The notes below the pieces were generated by a model, which was not told where the DNA came from, did no database searches, and saw only the letters and a program-made list of their open reading frames with translations. DNA of 8,374 nt from Chersky-822 sp035509195. GTDB lineage: Bacteria > Actinomycetota > Actinomycetes > Streptosporangiales > Streptosporangiaceae. Below, piece by piece: positions 5,529-8,374 of the stretch. The stretch is taken from contig DATJLT010000350.1 of NCBI GenBank assembly GCA_035509195.1, positions 1 through 8,374 on the forward strand, in the 5' to 3' direction. The stretch's first letter is position 1, and every line of letters starts with the position of its first letter. The translations under genes and the position numbers were made by a program.

Positions 5529-7163
5529 ATGGCTGCGGAAGCTGCCGGCGAGGCGCCGACACTTTTCCTGAGGAAGGCGACCGGCCTGGTCAGAGGCTGG
5601 TCGGTGCGCGATTCGATGATCTACGCGTGCCTGTCGACCAACGTGGTCACCCTCGGGATCTTCGAGTTCTCCTATCAGTCGTTCTTCCCTAAGGGCCAGT
5701 TGCTCACGGCCGTGCTGATCTCAGCCGTCTGGGTGTCTTTCCTGGTCATCGCCTACGCCGGCCTCATCGTGACGATCCCGCGCGCGGGCGGCGACTACGT
5801 ATGGCAGACCAGGATCCTCTTCGGCGGACTCGGCTTCGTCATGGCCGCGACCGGCTGGTGGTTCATACTCTGGCTGTGGGCGCCGATCTACGGCAACGTC
5901 CTTTCCGCCGAGTTCTTCCAGCCCTTGCTGGCGACGCTCGGCCATCCGAGCGCGGCGACCTGGTTCGCCGGCCACAACGGCGTCTTCCTTGTCTCTGTCA
6001 TCACGATCCTCCTGGCGGGTTTCCTCGTCTCGCTCGGCATGGCCGGCTACGCCAAGCTGCAGAAGTGGTGCTTTTACGGTGGCCTGGTCGGGTTCGCGAT
6101 CGTGCTGATCCTGCTCGCGGTCAATAACCACGCCGACTTCGTCAGTTCGGTCAACCTGGAGGCACAGAAGATCTTCGGCATCCACAACGCCTTCGGCGCG
6201 ACCAACGCGGGCGCGCTGAAGAACGCCGGCTATGTTTCGCCTTCCTTCGGCTTCACCCCGATCGCGGCCAGCATGCTGCTTGTGCCGATGATGATGTTCT
6301 ACTTGCTGTGGCCGAACTGGGGTTCCACGCTTTACGGCGAGATCAGGGGCGCGAGCGACTTCCGCCGGGTGTTCATCGGCATGTTCGGCGGCCTTTGGAT
6401 CACGGTGCTGCTGTCCGTCCTTTTCCTTGTTCTGGTCAACAAGACCATGGGCAGCTTCTACAACAACTCGAGCGCGCTTTACTGGGGCGCGTACTACAGC
6501 GCGGGCAAGTATGCGTCGCCGATCCCGATCTGGCCCTACCCGGTGATGTTCGTCGGCTGGCTGGTCCACAACGAGGTCTTCCAGGTCGTGCTCATCCTGC
6601 TGATGTTCCTGTGGTTCCTTGCCTGGGTGGGAACGTTGTTCCTTTCCTCGACGCGGGTCATCTTCGCCGCCGCCTTCGACCGGATCCTGCCTGACCGGGC
6701 CGCCGAGGTCTCTGAGAAGCGCAAGGTGCCTGTCTACTCGCTGATCCTGATGCTGCTACCCGCGGTCCTGCTCTCGGCGCTGTACGCGTACTGGTCCAAG
6801 TTCTACACGTACACGCTTGACGCGACCGTCGTCATCGCGGTGACGTATCTGTTCAGTGCCATCGCGGTCGTGATCTTGCCGTTCCGCAAGCCGGAACTGT
6901 GGAAGGCCTCGCCCGCCAGCCGGATCAAGGTTCTCGGCGTGCCGATCGTCCCTGTCGCCGGCGTGATCACGATCGGGCTGCTCGGATACAACCTTTACGA
7001 GTGGCTGACCAACGTGAACTACGGCGTGAACAGCAACGACTCGCTGCTTTACATGCTCGGCATGTACGTGCTAGCTGTCGTGATCTACCTCATCGCCTGG
7101 TTCGTGCGGCGGCGGCAGGGCATCGACCTCGGCCTGATCAACAAAGAAATCCCGGTCGAGTAG
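5529..7163 (+). CDS. APC-superfamily amino acid/amine permease
   Basis: A 544-residue integral membrane protein with about 12 hydrophobic helices, at roughly 31-51, 57-82, 100-125, 150-174, 180-198, 243-262, 279-303, 349-375, 401-421, 428-451, 469-490 and 505-526. PRAGGDYVWQTRIL at 84-97 after helix 2 is the hallmark of APC (amino acid-polyamine-organocation) transporters. STRVIFAAAFDRILP at 374-388 matches the conserved loop after helix 8. The N-terminus is cytoplasmic and short, and the C-terminus is basic (RRRQ at 527-530). A polar loop of about 45 residues (199-242) separates helices 5 and 6, longer than usual. Proton- or sodium-coupled uptake of an amino acid or amine is expected. The adjoining DMGDH-like flavoprotein suggests an N-methylated amino acid or related amine, but this is context only. 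Confidence 0.87.
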   Translation: MAAEAAGEAPTLFLRKATGLVRGWSVRDSMIYACLSTNVVTLGIFEFSYQSFFPKGQLLTAVLISAVWVSFLVIAYAGLIVTIPRAGGDYVWQTRILFGGLGFVMAATGWWFILWLWAPIYGNVLSAEFFQPLLATLGHPSAATWFAGHNGVFLVSVITILLAGFLVSLGMAGYAKLQKWCFYGGLVGFAIVLILLAVNNHADFVSSVNLEAQKIFGIHNAFGATNAGALKNAGYVSPSFGFTPIAASMLLVPMMMFYLLWPNWGSTLYGEIRGASDFRRVFIGMFGGLWITVLLSVLFLVLVNKTMGSFYNNSSALYWGAYYSAGKYASPIPIWPYPVMFVGWLVHNEVFQVVLILLMFLWFLAWVGTLFLSSTRVIFAAAFDRILPDRAAEVSEKRKVPVYSLILMLLPAVLLSALYAYWSKFYTYTLDATVVIAVTYLFSAIAVVILPFRKPELWKASPASRIKVLGVPIVPVAGVITIGLLGYNLYEWLTNVNYGVNSNDSLLYMLGMYVLAVVIYLIAWFVRRRQGIDLGLINKEIPVE

Positions 7164-7179
7164 GCCCAGACCCCAGGCA

Positions 7180-7232
7180 CCTTGAATCCGGGCTTTGAGG
7201 GCAATATTGACCCTCGAAGCCCGGATTCAAGG
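7180..7232. terminator. Long hairpin/near-palindrome between permease and flavoprotein
   Basis: The arms 7180-7201 and 7211-7232 pair over 22 bp, all Watson-Crick except one G-U. The 9-nt loop CAATATTGA contains the palindrome CAATATTG. GGC at 7176-7178 and GCC at 7236-7238 can extend the stem past a small internal loop. It starts 16 bp after the permease stop and ends 23 bp before the next ATG. No T-tract follows, so if it is a terminator it is of the U-less actinobacterial kind. It could instead be an mRNA processing or stability element, or a dispersed palindromic repeat. It is the main content of the 92-bp gap. Confidence 0.75.
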
Positions 7233-7244
7233 GACGCCGCGAAC

Positions 7245-7248
7245 GGAG
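7245..7248 (+). promoter_or_regulatory. Ribosome binding site GGAG
   Basis: GGAG lies 7 nt before ATG 7256, good spacing that fixes the flavoprotein start. It falls outside the upstream hairpin, so the hairpin should not directly hide it. Confidence 0.55.
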
Positions 7249-7255
7249 CAGGTGC

Positions 7256-8374
7256 ATGAGCGAGATTCCTGGACGCGCCCGCGCGGTGATCATCGGGGCG
7301 GGCATCGTCGGCAACAGCCTGGCCTATCACCTGGCCAGGCTGGGCTGGCGGGAGCTTGTCCTGATCGACAAGGGTCCGATGCCCAACCCTGGCGGGTCTA
7401 CCGGTCACGCTTCCAACTTCATCTACCCGATCGAGTACAACAAGATGATGATGGAGCTCACCGCTGACTCCATGGAGCAGTACAAGCAACTCGGCGTGTT
7501 CACCGAGTCAGGCGGGTTCGAGGTAGCCAGGACGCCAGAGCGGATGACCGAGCTTCGCCGTCGCTGCACGCAGGCGAAGGCCTGGGGGATTCCTGCCGAG
7601 CTGATGACCCCGGCGCAAGTGCGTGAGCTGGTGCCGTACCTGGACGACTCGGTGATACTCGGCGGCGGGTACTTCCCGACCGTGGGCGTCGTCGACTCGC
7701 TGCGAGCGGGCACGCTGATGCGCGAGCAGGCCCAGGCGTCAGGGGCGCTCACCGTGATCCCGAGCACGGAGGTTCTGGGGATCGGCACCGCGCGGGATGG
7801 CGCTGGCGCGAGCCGGCCAGGGGGGCGTATCACGGCGGTGCGAACCAGCGCCGGCGACATCGAGACCGAGTTGTGCGTGATCTGCTGCGGCGTCTGGTCG
7901 CCGAGGCTGGCGCGGATGGCGGGCGCAAGCATCCCGCTCACGCCGATCGTCCATCAGATGATCAGCGTCGGCCCGATCGCGCTGTTCGCCGATACTCCAG
8001 GGGAGATCAGCTACCCGATCGTCCGCGACGTTGACCTCAACATGTACGAGCGGCAGCACGGCGGCGACCTGGAGGTCGGCTCCTACGCCCACCGTCCGAT
8101 GATTGTCAGCCCCGACGACATCCCTTCCATCGAGGAAGCCGTGCTGTCCCCGACCGAACTGCCGTTCACCTCAGAGGATTTCGATCTTCAGCTTGAACAG
8201 GCACTCGAGCTGATGCCAGCGCTACTCGGCGACGAGCGTGCGGGCATCAGGTACGCGATCAACGGCCTGATCTCGATGACGCCGGACGGTCACCCGGCTA
8301 TCGGCGAGACGCCCGAGGTCGCAGGCCTCTGGTCGGTCGCTGCAAGCTGGATCAAGGAAGGGCCGGGCATCGGG
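7256..8374 (+). CDS. DMGDH/SARDH-like FAD-dependent oxidoreductase, 3'-truncated
   Basis: The first 373 residues of a DAO-type flavoprotein that is open at the right edge. GAGIVG at 14-19 is the dinucleotide-binding turn, and Asp38 ends the second strand where the ADP ribose is held. GGSTGHASNF at 46-55 matches the [AG]GST-x-H segment of dimethylglycine and sarcosine dehydrogenases, in which the His (here His51) carries covalently bound FAD. MTPAQVRELVPYL at about 121-133 and GYFPTVGVVDS at 140-150 follow the family pattern. The sequence ends in the second FAD-contacting region with EGPGIG. Family members oxidise N-methyl groups of glycine derivatives, often with a C-terminal GcvT-like domain that transfers the carbon to tetrahydrofolate. 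That domain would lie beyond the window. The GGAG site at 7245-7248 supports the start. The substrate is inferred; other DAO-family amine oxidases remain possible. Confidence 0.8.
   Translation, partial: MSEIPGRARAVIIGAGIVGNSLAYHLARLGWRELVLIDKGPMPNPGGSTGHASNFIYPIEYNKMMMELTADSMEQYKQLGVFTESGGFEVARTPERMTELRRRCTQAKAWGIPAELMTPAQVRELVPYLDDSVILGGGYFPTVGVVDSLRAGTLMREQAQASGALTVIPSTEVLGIGTARDGAGASRPGGRITAVRTSAGDIETELCVICCGVWSPRLARMAGASIPLTPIVHQMISVGPIALFADTPGEISYPIVRDVDLNMYERQHGGDLEVGSYAHRPMIVSPDDIPSIEEAVLSPTELPFTSEDFDLQLEQALELMPALLGDERAGIRYAINGLISMTPDGHPAIGETPEVAGLWSVAASWIKEGPGIG

Noticed and set aside
5721..6569. Minus-strand open frame opposite the permease (282 codons)
   Set aside because: It is highly charged, repetitive Arg/Asp/Glu/His composition, the usual antisense image of hydrophobic membrane-protein codons; no ribosome site or domain.
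1..8374. CRISPR array, insertion sequence, tRNA or rRNA
   Set aside because: No spaced direct repeats, no transposase or terminal inverted repeats, and no cloverleaf or rRNA segment were seen. The palindrome at 7180-7232 has no flanking target duplication that I can find.

Overview
The window is high-GC, densely packed coding DNA with actinobacterial character: strong G/C bias at third codon positions, intergenic gaps of tens of bases, TANNNT-like -10 boxes placed for leaderless transcripts, and no strong Shine-Dalgarno in front of several genes. AGG is used unusually freely for arginine throughout. I see no mobile element, CRISPR array, tRNA or rRNA. The window cuts a gene at each end.

Layout. 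(1) A choline dehydrogenase-like (BetA) GMC flavoprotein, missing its N-terminus, runs in from the left edge. (2) A zinc-independent medium-chain quinone oxidoreductase lies on the minus strand, its 3' end overlapping the betA end by 43 bp. (3) From a 56-bp divergent gap, an Orn/Lys/Arg-type PLP decarboxylase runs rightward. It is followed 9 bp later by a nucleotidyltransferase-fold protein. (4) A metallophosphoesterase with a long insert follows, and 28 bp later a 12-TM APC-superfamily permease. (5) After a striking 22-bp-arm hairpin comes a DMGDH/SARDH-type flavoprotein that runs off the right edge.

How the genes may work together (inference). BetA-like enzymes start choline oxidation to glycine betaine. 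Flavoproteins of the dimethylglycine/sarcosine dehydrogenase family remove N-methyl groups later in the same route. An APC permease directly upstream of the second flavoprotein is a candidate importer for its amine or amino-acid substrate. The two ends of the window may therefore belong to methylated-amine catabolism, with a set of less clearly related genes between them (reductase, decarboxylase, NTase, phosphoesterase). The steps joining them, betaine aldehyde dehydrogenase and betaine demethylation, are not in the window, so the pathway is a hypothesis.

I found no clear new multi-gene system. The best items for a second look are the near-perfect long palindrome at 7180-7232, the orphan nucleotidyltransferase, the insert-bearing phosphoesterase in a transport operon, and the compact leaderless/overlapping promoter arrangements.
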